Source: an uncultured Sphingomonas sp. (GTDB lineage Bacteria > Pseudomonadota > Alphaproteobacteria > Sphingomonadales > Sphingomonadaceae). Taken from it: 49,247 nucleotides of DNA. Under the pieces are notes generated by a model, which was not told the origin of the DNA, did no database searches, and saw only the letters and a list, made by a program, of their open reading frames with translations. Positions 42,492-49,247 of the stretch are shown here, piece after piece. The translations under genes were made by a program, and so were the position numbers. Each line of letters opens with the position of its first letter. The stretch's first letter is position 1. Location: positions 1 to 49,247 of the forward strand of contig CAJYKB010000070.1 of assembly GCA_913774925.1 (NCBI GenBank), given 5' to 3'.

Positions 42492-43561
42492 AGGCTTACC
42501 CTCCCTCCGGCGTGCCGCTCCAGCCGGGCGGCGAGTTCCAGTTCCAGCAGCACCATCTGCACCACGGCGGGCGCGCAGCCCGACTGGCGGACCAGTTCGT
42601 CGACCGCCACCGGGACCGGGCCGAGCAACCGCTCGATCGTGCGGCGATCCGCGTCGGTGGCATCCTCCGGCGGAGGTGCGCCCCAGCCGGCGGCGGGGCT
42701 GCGCACCGCCGCACGCTCGTCGATCGGGCGGAGTTGTTCGAGCACGTCGTCGGCGTTCTGCACCAGCGTCGCGCCGTCGCGGATCAGCATGTTGCACCCT
42801 TGCGCGCGTGGATCGGACGGGTGGCCGGGGACGGCCATGACCTCGCGCCCCGCCTCCCCCGCGAGACGCGCGGTGATGAGCGAGCCGGAGCGGGGCGCGG
42901 CCTCCACCACGACGGTGCCCAGCGACAGCGCGGCGATGATGCGGTTGCGGTGCGGGAAGTGGCGCGCGCGCGCCTGCGTGCCCGGCGGCATCTCCGCGAT
43001 CAGCAGGCCTTCGGCGGCGATGCGCTGTTGCAGTTCATCGTTCTCGGGCGGGTAGAGCGTGTCGATCCCCCCGGCGATGACCGCGATCGTCGCGGGCATC
43101 GCGCCCTGATGCGCGGCGGTGTCGATACCGCGCGCGAGACCGGAGACGACGCTCGCGCCCCGCTCCGCCAGCGATTGCGCCAGCTGACGCGCGAAGCGGC
43201 AGGCGGCGGCGGAGGCGTTGCGCGCGCCGACCATCGCGACGGGCGTGCGCGTCGCCAGTGCGATGTCGCCGCGGACGGTGAGGACGACCGGCGCATTGTC
43301 GGCCTGCGCCAGCAGCGGCGGGTAGTCGGGATCGTCGAGGAACAGGTGGCGCGCGCCGGTGCGGGCCAGCAGCGCCTGTTCGCGCTCGGCGACGGCGGCG
43401 GGCGGGACGACGGGGGGCGGGCCTCCGCCGGCACGGGCAAGATCCGGAATCGCGTCGATCGCCGCGGCGGCGCTGCCGAAGCGACGGACGAGCTGGCGGT
43501 AGCTGACCGGGCCGATGGAGGGCGTGCGGATCAACCGCAGCCGCGCGATCGCATTATCCAT
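42485..43561 (-). CDS. dprA: DNA-processing protein DprA
   Basis: A 358-residue protein that loads RecA on incoming single-stranded DNA during natural transformation. The N-terminal SAM-like part is short (LRLIRTPSIGPVSYRQLVRRFG), then the extended Rossmann fold (VAMVGARNASA; VVSGLARGIDTAAHQGAM; VIAGGIDTLYPPEN; FPHRNRIIAALS; VVVEAAPRSGSLITARLAGE) is complete, and a winged-helix C-terminal domain (LLGPVPVAVDELVRQSG) closes it. It overlaps plsY by 8 bases and the downstream membrane protein gene by 7. The plsY-dprA-topA order is common in alphaproteobacteria. Confidence 0.95.
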   Translation of the reverse strand: MDNAIARLRLIRTPSIGPVSYRQLVRRFGSAAAAIDAIPDLARAGGGPPPVVPPAAVAEREQALLARTGARHLFLDDPDYPPLLAQADNAPVVLTVRGDIALATRTPVAMVGARNASAAACRFARQLAQSLAERGASVVSGLARGIDTAAHQGAMPATIAVIAGGIDTLYPPENDELQQRIAAEGLLIAEMPPGTQARARHFPHRNRIIAALSLGTVVVEAAPRSGSLITARLAGEAGREVMAVPGHPSDPRAQGCNMLIRDGATLVQNADDVLEQLRPIDERAAVRSPAAGWGAPPPEDATDADRRTIERLLGPVPVAVDELVRQSGCAPAVVQMVLLELELAARLERHAGGRVSLC

Positions 43562-44183
43562 CGACAGGCGCGGGATCCGCGCTCTTGCCGCCACCGACGC
43601 GCGGTTCGGTCCCGTCGATCAGCCGCGCGATATTGGCGCGGTGTTTCCACAGGACGATGCCGGCCAGCGCCATCAGCAGCGGCACCAGGTCGAACCGCCC
43701 CAGCATCGCGGCAGTCACTGGCGTGCTGAGCGCGGCGCCGATCCCCGCGAGCGAGGAGATGCGCGTGATCGCGAGCAGCCCCAGCCACAACAGCGCGAAG
43801 ACGAGGCCGAGCGGCCACCACAGCCCCAGCACGACGCCCATCATGGTCGCCACCCCCTTGCCGCCGCGGAAGCCCAGCCACACGGGATAGCAATGGCCGA
43901 CGAACGCCGCGGCGGCGGCGACCGGCCCCATGCCGGGCATGACGTGCTCGACCAGCAGCACCGCCACCAGCCCCTTGGCGAGATCGAGCAGCAGCGTCGC
44001 CGCGGCCAGCCCCTTGCGCCCGGTGCGCAGCACGTTGGTCGCGCCGATATTGCCCGACCCGATGTTGCGCAGGTCGCCCGCGCCGGCCATGCGGGTCAGG
44101 AGCACGCCGAACGGGATCGCCCCGAGCAGATAGCCGAGCACGACGGCGACGAGCAGCGGTGTCCAGGCGATGGTGGTCGTCAA
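43554..44183 (-). CDS. plsY: Acyl-phosphate:glycerol-3-phosphate acyltransferase
   Basis: A 209-residue inner membrane enzyme that makes lysophosphatidate from acyl phosphate, the first step of phospholipid synthesis. Five helices are visible; the family motifs are GDLRNIGSGNIGATNVLRTG, the glycine-rich GHCYPVWLGFRGGKGVATM and the third conserved loop near STPVTAA. The start is taken as TTG at 44183 because GGGGAG lies 6 bases upstream and the upstream frame lacks membrane character. It is divergent from murI. The end overlaps dprA by 8 bases. Confidence 0.94.
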   Translation of the reverse strand: MTTTIAWTPLLVAVVLGYLLGAIPFGVLLTRMAGAGDLRNIGSGNIGATNVLRTGRKGLAAATLLLDLAKGLVAVLLVEHVMPGMGPVAAAAAFVGHCYPVWLGFRGGKGVATMMGVVLGLWWPLGLVFALLWLGLLAITRISSLAGIGAALSTPVTAAMLGRFDLVPLLMALAGIVLWKHRANIARLIDGTEPRVGGGKSADPAPVDG

Positions 44184-44250
44184 ACTCTGCTCCCCTTTTG
44201 TTCGGTTCCTACCCCATATGGAGGGGGCATGCCAATGGGGGCGAGCGTAC

Positions 44251-44281
44251 CCGTCACTCCGGACCACGTCCGGGGTGACGA
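44251..44281. repeat. GTCACTCCGG-type hairpin in the plsY-murI divergent region
   Basis: CCGTCACTCCGG and CCGGGGTGACGA form arms with one mismatch and one end difference, around GACCACGT. It lies 30 bases before the murI ATG, so it may overlap the murI leader. Same family as the stem at 39148. Confidence 0.75.
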
Positions 44282-44310
44282 TGGATACGGTTCGCCGTAG
44301 ACGGCATCCG

Positions 44311-45108
44311 ATGAGCGACGCGCGGCCGATCCTGTTCTTCGATTCCGGTGTCGGCGGCCTGTCGGTGGTCGCGCCGACGCAGGCGCTGTTGCCGCGCGCG
44401 CCGATCGTCTATGCCGCCGACTCGGCTGGTTTTCCCTATGGCACCCGCAGCGAGGGCGAGATTGCGGCGCGGGTGCCCGCGCTGCTGGGGCGGCTGGTGG
44501 AGCGGTATCGTCCGCGGCTGGTGGTGATCGCGTGCAACACCGCCTCCACAATCGCGCTGCCCGCGGTACGCGCCGCGCTGGACGTGCCGGTGGTGGGGAC
44601 GGTGCCCGCGATCAAGCCGGCGGCGGCGATGAGCGCGACGCGGGTGATCGGCGTGCTGGGCACCGAGGCGACGGTGCGCCAGCCCTATGTCGACGATCTG
44701 GCGGCGCGGTTCGCAGGCGACTGTACCGTGCTGCGCCACGGATCGGCCGCGCTGGTGGAACTGGCGGAGGCGGCGCTGGCAAGGGAGGCGCCGTCGCCGG
44801 ATGCGGTGGCGGCGGAATTGCAGGGGCTGTTCGGGCAGCCCGAGGGGGGGCGGATCGACGTGATCGTCAACGCCTGCACGCATGTCCCGCTGCTGGAGCC
44901 TCAGATGGCGGCGGTGGCGCCCGCGGGCGTGCGCTTCGTCGACGGCGGGCCGGGGATCGCGCGGCGGATCGCGGCGTTGACCGATGCACAGGACTGGCCC
45001 GAGTCAGCGCCCCCGGCGCGGCTGGCGTTCACCCGGCTGGGCGAGCGCGAGCGCCGGATCGCCGCCGGGCTGGCGGCGCGGGGGTTCGCGACCGCGGAGG
45101 CGCTGTAG
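44311..45108 (+). CDS. murI: Glutamate racemase
   Basis: A 265-residue cofactor-independent racemase making D-glutamate for peptidoglycan. The N-terminal signature FFDSGVGGLSVV is present. The two catalytic cysteines are Cys75 in VVIACNTAST and Cys189 in VNACTHVPLLEP; many bacteria have GCTHYPLL at the second site, whereas ACTHVP is used here. The ATG at 44311 gives the family N-terminus. It is divergent from plsY and followed by hemA after 132 bases. Confidence 0.95.
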   Translation: MSDARPILFFDSGVGGLSVVAPTQALLPRAPIVYAADSAGFPYGTRSEGEIAARVPALLGRLVERYRPRLVVIACNTASTIALPAVRAALDVPVVGTVPAIKPAAAMSATRVIGVLGTEATVRQPYVDDLAARFAGDCTVLRHGSAALVELAEAALAREAPSPDAVAAELQGLFGQPEGGRIDVIVNACTHVPLLEPQMAAVAPAGVRFVDGGPGIARRIAALTDAQDWPESAPPARLAFTRLGERERRIAAGLAARGFATAEAL

Positions 45109-45240
45109 GGGGCGGGGTGAAGGGGGTGGGACGATTTGTCCAACCGCTCGATCACTGAAAGCGCGCATCTGCGCTGGAAATCGCAACCTTTGCCGGGTAA
45201 TGCGGCGCGCATGATAAGCGAGGGCAGAGAGGCGCGCGCG

Positions 45241-46455
45241 GTGGATTATTCCCGCGTGTTCACGCAGGCGATCGACCGTCTCCACGCGGAGGGCCGCTAT
45301 CGCGTCTTCATCGACATCCTGCGCAACAAGGGGATGTTCCCCAATGCGCGCTGCTTCGCCGGGCACAACGGGCCGAAGCCGATCACGGTGTGGTGCTCCA
45401 ACGATTACCTGGCGATGGGGCAGCACCCCAAGGTGATCGCGGCGATGGAGGAGGCGCTGCACGACGTCGGCGCCGGCTCCGGCGGCACGCGCAACATCGG
45501 CGGCAACACGCACTACCATGTCGACCTGGAGCATGAACTCGCCGATCTGCACGGCAAGGAAGCAGCATTGCTGTTCACCAGCGGCTACGTCTCCAACGAG
45601 GCCACGCTGTCGACGCTGGCGAAGGTACTGCCGGGCTGCATCATCTATTCCGACGAGCTGAACCACGCCTCGATGATCGCAGGGATTCGCAACGCGGGCT
45701 GCGAGAAGCGCGTGTTCCGCCACAACGATGTCGCGCATCTGGAGGAGCTGCTGGCCGCCGACGATCCCGCGGCGCCCAAGCTGATCGCGTTCGAGAGCGT
45801 CTATTCGATGGAGGGCGATGTCGCCCCGATCGCGGCCCTGTGCGATCTCGCCGACAAGTACAATGCGCTGACCTATCTGGACGAGGTCCATGCGGTCGGC
45901 ATGTACGGCCCGCGCGGCGGCGGCATTTCCGAGCGCGACGGCGTCGCCGACCGGCTGACCATCATCGAGGGGACGCTGGGCAAGGCGTTCGGGGTGATGG
46001 GGGGCTATATCGCCGCCGATCGCACGATCGTCGACGTGATCCGTTCCTATGCGCCGGGCTTCATCTTCACGACGTCGCTGTCGCCGGTGCTGGTCGCGGG
46101 CGTGCTGGCGAGCGTGCGCCATCTGAAGCAGTCGAGCGTCGAGCGCGACGGGCAGCAGGCGTCGGCCGCCTTGCTGAAGGCGATGATGCGCGATGCCGGG
46201 CTGCCGGTGATGATCGGCGAGACGCATATCGTGCCCGTCATGGTCGGCGACCCCGTGAAGGCGAAGAAGATCAGCGACATTCTGCTCGCGGAATATGGCG
46301 TGTACGTGCAGCCGATCAATTATCCGACGGTGCCGCGCGGGACCGAGCGGCTGCGTTTCACCCCCGGCCCGGCGCATGACGAAGCGATGATGCGCGACCT
46401 GACCGCCGCGCTGGTCGAGATCTGGGACCGGCTGGAGCTGCGACTGGCGGCGTGA
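45241..46455 (+). CDS. hemA: 5-aminolevulinate synthase
   Basis: A 404-residue PLP enzyme that condenses glycine and succinyl-CoA to 5-aminolevulinate, the entry to haem and related tetrapyrroles in alphaproteobacteria. The PLP lysine is Lys248 in [19 protein letters not shown], the same number as in Rhodobacter ALAS when the GTG at 45241 is the start. That GTG has AGAGAGG 8 bases upstream; an ATG at 45211 and a TTG at 45136 are in frame but give extensions without homology. Other signatures: [35 protein letters not shown], and [18 protein letters not shown]. Length is normal. Confidence 0.96.
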   Translation: MDYSRVFTQAIDRLHAEGRYRVFIDILRNKGMFPNARCFAGHNGPKPITVWCSNDYLAMGQHPKVIAAMEEALHDVGAGSGGTRNIGGNTHYHVDLEHELADLHGKEAALLFTSGYVSNEATLSTLAKVLPGCIIYSDELNHASMIAGIRNAGCEKRVFRHNDVAHLEELLAADDPAAPKLIAFESVYSMEGDVAPIAALCDLADKYNALTYLDEVHAVGMYGPRGGGISERDGVADRLTIIEGTLGKAFGVMGGYIAADRTIVDVIRSYAPGFIFTTSLSPVLVAGVLASVRHLKQSSVERDGQQASAALLKAMMRDAGLPVMIGETHIVPVMVGDPVKAKKISDILLAEYGVYVQPINYPTVPRGTERLRFTPGPAHDEAMMRDLTAALVEIWDRLELRLAA

Positions 46456-46495
46456 ACACGGCGCATCGGCCCGGCGGGCGGCCGGGGCGATGCGC

Positions 46496-46532
46496 GATTT
46501 CGAACCCGATCGTTCGGGCTGTCTTCGAAATC
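46496..46532. other. Nested inverted repeat downstream of hemA
   Basis: GATTTCGAA (46496-46504) and TTCGAAATC (46524-46532) are perfect 9-base inverted arms; directly inside the left arm CCCGATCGTTCGGG (46505-46518) is a second 5-base stem. There is no U-run after it, so it is not a typical intrinsic terminator. The 230-base spacer between hemA and the dehydrogenase otherwise shows no gene. Confidence 0.5.
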
Positions 46533-46685
46533 CATGATATCGTCGCGCGCCGTGGCCTTGGCGACATCGGCGGGGGAGCCCGATGGAGCCCTGACCCGGC
46601 GGTACGGTCGGGATTCGGGATGCACCGGGGTTGCGGGTGCGCGGTCGGAACGCGATGTTGCCGGCAAAGAAGAGGAGCCTTCGCG

Positions 46686-47690
46686 ATGCGCGCTATGATC
46701 GTCGGTACCCCGGCCACGCTCGACACGTTGACGGCGGTCGACCTGCCCGGGATCGATGCGCCGGGGGCGGGGGAGATCGCGGTGCGGATCCGCGCCAGTT
46801 CGCTCAACTTCCACGACTATCTGGTGGTCAACGGGACGATCCCGACCGAGGATCGCCGCATCCCGATGTCGGACGGCGCGGGCGAGGTGATCGCGGTGGG
46901 CGCGGGGGTGAGCGAATTCGCGCCCGGCGATCATGTGGTGTCGATCTTCCACCCCCGCTGGCAGGCGGGCGCGATGCCGGAGGCACATTTCCGCCACGTG
47001 CCGGGCGACGGCGTCGACGGCTATGCGCGCGAGACGGTGGTCACGCCCGCGACTTGGTTCACGAAGGCGCCCAAGGGCTATTCGCCGCTCGAAGCCGCCA
47101 CGCTGACCTGCGCGGGCGTGACCGCGTGGCGCGCGCTGGTCCCGGACGGTCCGACGCTGGCGGGACAGACGGTGCTGGTGCAGGGCAGCGGCGGCGTTTC
47201 CATCTTCGCGCTGCAATTCGCCAAGGCGATGGGGGCGAGGGTGATCGCGACCTCGTCCAGCGATGCGAAGCTGGAGCGGCTGACCGCGCTGGGGGCGGAT
47301 CACGTCATCAACTATCGCACCACCCCCGAATGGGGGCGCGCAGCGTACCAGCTGTGCGGCGGCGTCGACCATGTCGTCGAGATCGGCGGGCCGGGCACGC
47401 TGCCGCAATCGATCGAGGCGATCGGGATCGGCGGGCATATCGCGCTGATCGGGGTGCTGACCGGCGTATCGGGGGAGATTCCGACCGCCCGGCTGATGGG
47501 CAAGCAGGGCCGGTTGCAGGGGGTGAGCGTCGGATCGCGGCGCGACCAGCGCGACATGATCGCCGCGATCGAGGCCAACGACCTGCGCCCGGTGATCGAT
47601 CGCAGCTTTCCGCTGGAGGCGCTGGCGGACGCGTTCCGCCATCAGGAAAGCGGCGCGCATTTCGGCAAGATCGGCGTCGAGATCGGCTAG
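46686..47690 (+). CDS. Zinc-independent NAD(P)-dependent alcohol dehydrogenase (quinone-reductase type MDR)
   Basis: A 334-residue medium-chain dehydrogenase/reductase. The N-terminal GroES-like domain (RIRASSLNFHDYLVVNG and PMSDGAGEVIAVGAGVSEFAPGDHVVS) has no catalytic-zinc Cys/His set and no structural-zinc four-Cys loop. The Rossmann motif is GQTVLVQGSGGVSIFALQFA, followed by VIATSSSDAKLERLTALGADHVINY. It fits the quinone oxidoreductase-like MDR group; electron acceptor unknown. AGGAG is about 10 bases before the ATG at 46686; the upstream open frame is not conserved. Confidence 0.9.
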   Translation: MRAMIVGTPATLDTLTAVDLPGIDAPGAGEIAVRIRASSLNFHDYLVVNGTIPTEDRRIPMSDGAGEVIAVGAGVSEFAPGDHVVSIFHPRWQAGAMPEAHFRHVPGDGVDGYARETVVTPATWFTKAPKGYSPLEAATLTCAGVTAWRALVPDGPTLAGQTVLVQGSGGVSIFALQFAKAMGARVIATSSSDAKLERLTALGADHVINYRTTPEWGRAAYQLCGGVDHVVEIGGPGTLPQSIEAIGIGGHIALIGVLTGVSGEIPTARLMGKQGRLQGVSVGSRRDQRDMIAAIEANDLRPVIDRSFPLEALADAFRHQESGAHFGKIGVEIG

Positions 47691-47776
47691 GACGGATCGA
47701 GGTCCGGCGGCCTGGCTTGCTCTCGCGTGATGCTTGCGAGGGCGCCGGGAACGGGTGAATCGGTCGGCGATCGCAC

Positions 47777-47863
47777 TGTTCCCTGCGAGGGCCGAAGCCC
47801 AGGATCAGGCAGAGAAACGCCTTATGGGACCGGCAACCCCGGGCTCCTGCCTGCGCAGGAGCA
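47777..47863. repeat. Composite hairpin repeat downstream of the dehydrogenase
   Basis: The right part CTCCTGCCTGCGCAGGAG (47842-47859) is a clear hairpin, preceded by GGG; the left part TTCCCTGCGAGGGCCGAAG is its degenerate partner, with CCCAGG and CCCCGGG between. It is a third copy of the family at 15447 and 29840, and lies in the 239-base convergent gap where no gene is seen. Confidence 0.6.
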
Positions 47864-47929
47864 CATCGAAGACGTTAGCAAAGATCCCGCCTTTGCCGCC
47901 AAAAGGGAGTGACCGTCGCGCGGACCGGC

Positions 47930-48670
47930 TCAGGCGGAGCGCAGCTGCGACAGCTGGCGGGCGAGGACCTTGACCGCGATCGCGGCGGCGCCGACGCGGC
48001 CGATCGCGGAGGCGGCGCCATTGGCGATGTCCGCGATGTCGGTGGTGATCGTCACCATCTCCTGAGAGGTGCGGCGCTGGGTGGCGGCCTGCTCCAGCGC
48101 GTGGGCGAGGATCAGATCCTGTTCCTGAACGAGCGATCCATAGCCCAGCGCGACCTGGTTCGCGACGCGGATGCGCGAGGCGATGTCCACCGACTGATGC
48201 CCGATCCGGTCGGTCGCACGCTTCGACCGGCCGGCCAGCGTCGACATCTCCGAGGCGACCGCGGCGAAGGCGCTGCTGCCGGAGCCGGCGCGCGCCGCCT
48301 CGATCCGCGCGTTGAGGCTGAGCGTATGGCTCTCCTTCGCGAGCGCCGCCATGATGTCGCTGATCGCGGCGACGTCGGCGATCGATGTTTCGAGCGCGTC
48401 GATGACCGGCTTGTTCGTGGCGAGATCGGCACGCGCGGCCGCCAGGGCCGTCGTCTGTGCGCGGACGCCGTCCTCGATCGCGCCGGCGGCGTCGCTCAGC
48501 CGGGCGGCGAGCATCTCGACGCGTTCGGCCTGATCCACCAGGCCGCGCATCGCGCCGGTCGCGACTTCGGCCTCCTGCGCAACGCATCCTGCGATGTCGA
48601 TCAATCGAGCGGCCATGCCGCCCAGCCGATCGTCCCCTCCGGCCCCGGTCGCGGGGATCGTCGCGCTCAT
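47930..48670 (-). CDS. Soluble chemoreceptor-type (MCP signalling domain) protein
   Basis: A 246-residue all-helical protein with no membrane segments and no input domain. Residues about 60-230 form the antiparallel coiled coil of a methyl-accepting chemotaxis protein signalling domain. The hairpin tip is a recognisable but divergent version: LAKESHTLSLNARIEAARAG, then SSAFAAVASEMSTLAGRS (canonical tips read QTNLLALNAAIEAARAGE). The tip normally binds CheA and CheW. The ATG at 48670 overlaps the stop of the globin gene by 4 bases (ATGA), so the two are made in a fixed ratio. No che genes are visible here. Confidence 0.88.
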   Translation of the reverse strand: MSATIPATGAGGDDRLGGMAARLIDIAGCVAQEAEVATGAMRGLVDQAERVEMLAARLSDAAGAIEDGVRAQTTALAAARADLATNKPVIDALETSIADVAAISDIMAALAKESHTLSLNARIEAARAGSGSSAFAAVASEMSTLAGRSKRATDRIGHQSVDIASRIRVANQVALGYGSLVQEQDLILAHALEQAATQRRTSQEMVTITTDIADIANGAASAIGRVGAAAIAVKVLARQLSQLRSA

Positions 48671-49089
48671 GCCGCGGCTGCCGCGCGGTGCGTCAGCAGC
48701 ATCGTCTCCGCCAGCACGGCATAGCCGGCGCGCCAGGCCGCCTCGGTCTCCGCATCGAACGCGGGACCGAGCGTGCCGCGCATCGTCTCGATCAGCGCGT
48801 TGCCGACCGCGGCGTAGTGACGTTCGCGCGCACCGTAGCGGATGTGACGGATCGCCAGTTCGCGCGCGACGGGAACGATCCGGTCGAGCCGGTCCAGCGC
48901 ATCGACCATCGTGGTCAGCGTCATGAACAGCTTGCGTCCCTGCGCCGTCAAGTCGGTGCCGAAGAGCTGGCGCGTTTCGGGCTCCATCGCGAACAGCCGC
49001 TCGTAGAAGGCGGCCCCCGTCGCGTCGGACAGCGGCAGCACGGCAGCGAAGCTCTGTTGGACCAAGTCGATCTGGCGTGCGGTAAGCAT
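48667..49089 (-). CDS. Single-domain bacterial globin
   Basis: A 140-residue haem protein of the family of Vitreoscilla haemoglobin and flavohaemoglobin globin domains. The proximal histidine is His82 in AIRHIRYGARERHYAAVG, and the N-terminal helix set (LVQQSFAAVLPLSDATGAAFYERLF; EPETRQLFGTDL) is complete. There is no reductase domain. It is translationally coupled to the MCP-type protein, so it may serve as an oxygen or nitric oxide sensor. The ATG at 49089 has no close Shine-Dalgarno (an AGGAGG is 22 bases away), so the start is likely but not certain. Confidence 0.9.
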   Translation of the reverse strand: MLTARQIDLVQQSFAAVLPLSDATGAAFYERLFAMEPETRQLFGTDLTAQGRKLFMTLTTMVDALDRLDRIVPVARELAIRHIRYGARERHYAAVGNALIETMRGTLGPAFDAETEAAWRAGYAVLAETMLLTHRAAAAA

Positions 49090-49247
49090 GTCGCCGGATA
49101 GCGCCGAAAGCCCTCCTGTCCGGTTAACATGGATTGATTATCCCGCCGCTGCCGGCAGCATCGCTGGCACGCCGAGCGTCGGGTCCGAAGTGTTCGCGCC
49201 ATCCGCATGCGGCGCGGCGGCGCTGCAGCACGACGCGACGCGGCCGG
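49090..49247. other. Non-coding end of the window upstream of the globin gene
   Basis: No open gene was recognised. A perfect 12-base palindrome GCTGCCGGCAGC lies at 49148-49159, which could be an operator of the globin operon or a chance GC-rich palindrome. The promoter should lie here. Confidence 0.3.

Noticed and set aside
45136..45240. Upstream extension of hemA from TTG 45136 or ATG 45211
   Set aside because: No ALAS similarity in the extension, and the GTG at 45241 puts the PLP lysine at residue 248 as in Rhodobacter.
46640..46665. GGAAC upstream of the dehydrogenase as an EcfG -35
   Set aside because: The expected CGTT is absent at the right distance.
46456..46685. Riboswitch between hemA and the dehydrogenase
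   Set aside because: No match to SAM-II, SAH, cobalamin or mini-ykkC patterns could be seen by eye; only a hairpin was recorded.
1..49247. CRISPR array, tRNA, rRNA, prophage or insertion sequence
   Set aside because: No regularly spaced direct repeats, tRNA cloverleaf with T-loop GTTCGA and CCA-type arm, phage gene or transposase was found in a reading of both strands.

Overview
The window reads as about 49 kb of chromosome from a GC-rich alphaproteobacterium, most likely Sphingomonas or a close sphingomonad. Pointers are a MipZ-type division-site ATPase, haem synthesis through 5-aminolevulinate synthase (C4 pathway), a PgmG-like phosphohexomutase of the sphingan-producer type, an EcfG-type stress promoter, an acyl-phosphate glycerol acyltransferase (plsY) with dprA and topA, and several families of hairpin repeats between genes. 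No rRNA, tRNA, CRISPR array, insertion sequence or prophage was recognised by eye. Most genes are housekeeping, densely packed, often with ATGA overlaps.

Layout. 1-5.4 kb: 3' part of mipZ, a membrane-anchored J-domain protein, pgmG, a divergent Crp/Fnr regulator and murA pair, and a small exported protein behind a general-stress-type promoter. 5.5-12 kb: aroC, an orphan exported 544-residue protein, and a minus-strand run J-domain co-chaperone, yihY, fabI, GNAT, VOC. 12-15.4 kb: a transglutaminase and a fused circularly permuted ATP-grasp/alpha-E protein, an uncharacterised peptide-modification type system. 15.5-21.2 kb: the NHEJ pair ku and ligD, and a hybrid histidine kinase divergent from ku with a perfect FNR-type box between them. 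21.3-25 kb: a 66-residue orphan, a YecA/UPF0149 SEC-C protein, malic enzyme maeB and an O6-alkylguanine repair protein. 25.1-33.8 kb: a ParE-type toxin-antitoxin pair running straight into mutS, an MFS transporter, glnD and an MscS-type channel. 34-39 kb: feruloyl-CoA synthase, an acyl-CoA synthetase and an acyl-CoA dehydrogenase. 39.2-45.1 kb: topA, a small membrane protein, dprA, plsY and divergent murI. 45.2-49.2 kb: hemA, a quinone-reductase-like alcohol dehydrogenase, and a translationally coupled pair of a single-domain globin and a soluble chemoreceptor signalling protein.

The most noteworthy items are: the globin plus soluble chemoreceptor pair, which looks like a split globin-coupled sensor; the ATP-grasp/alpha-E/transglutaminase unit without a visible Anbu protease; a toxin-antitoxin module placed 6 bases upstream of mutS; an FNR box between ku and a hybrid kinase; an EcfG promoter on a Thr/Gly-rich exported protein; and hairpin repeats, two of which abut or supply ribosome binding sites (pgmG, ligD). 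DNA maintenance genes (ku, ligD, ogt, mutS, dprA, topA) are numerous but scattered over different transcription units. All functions are inferred from reading translated sequence; no search was run.
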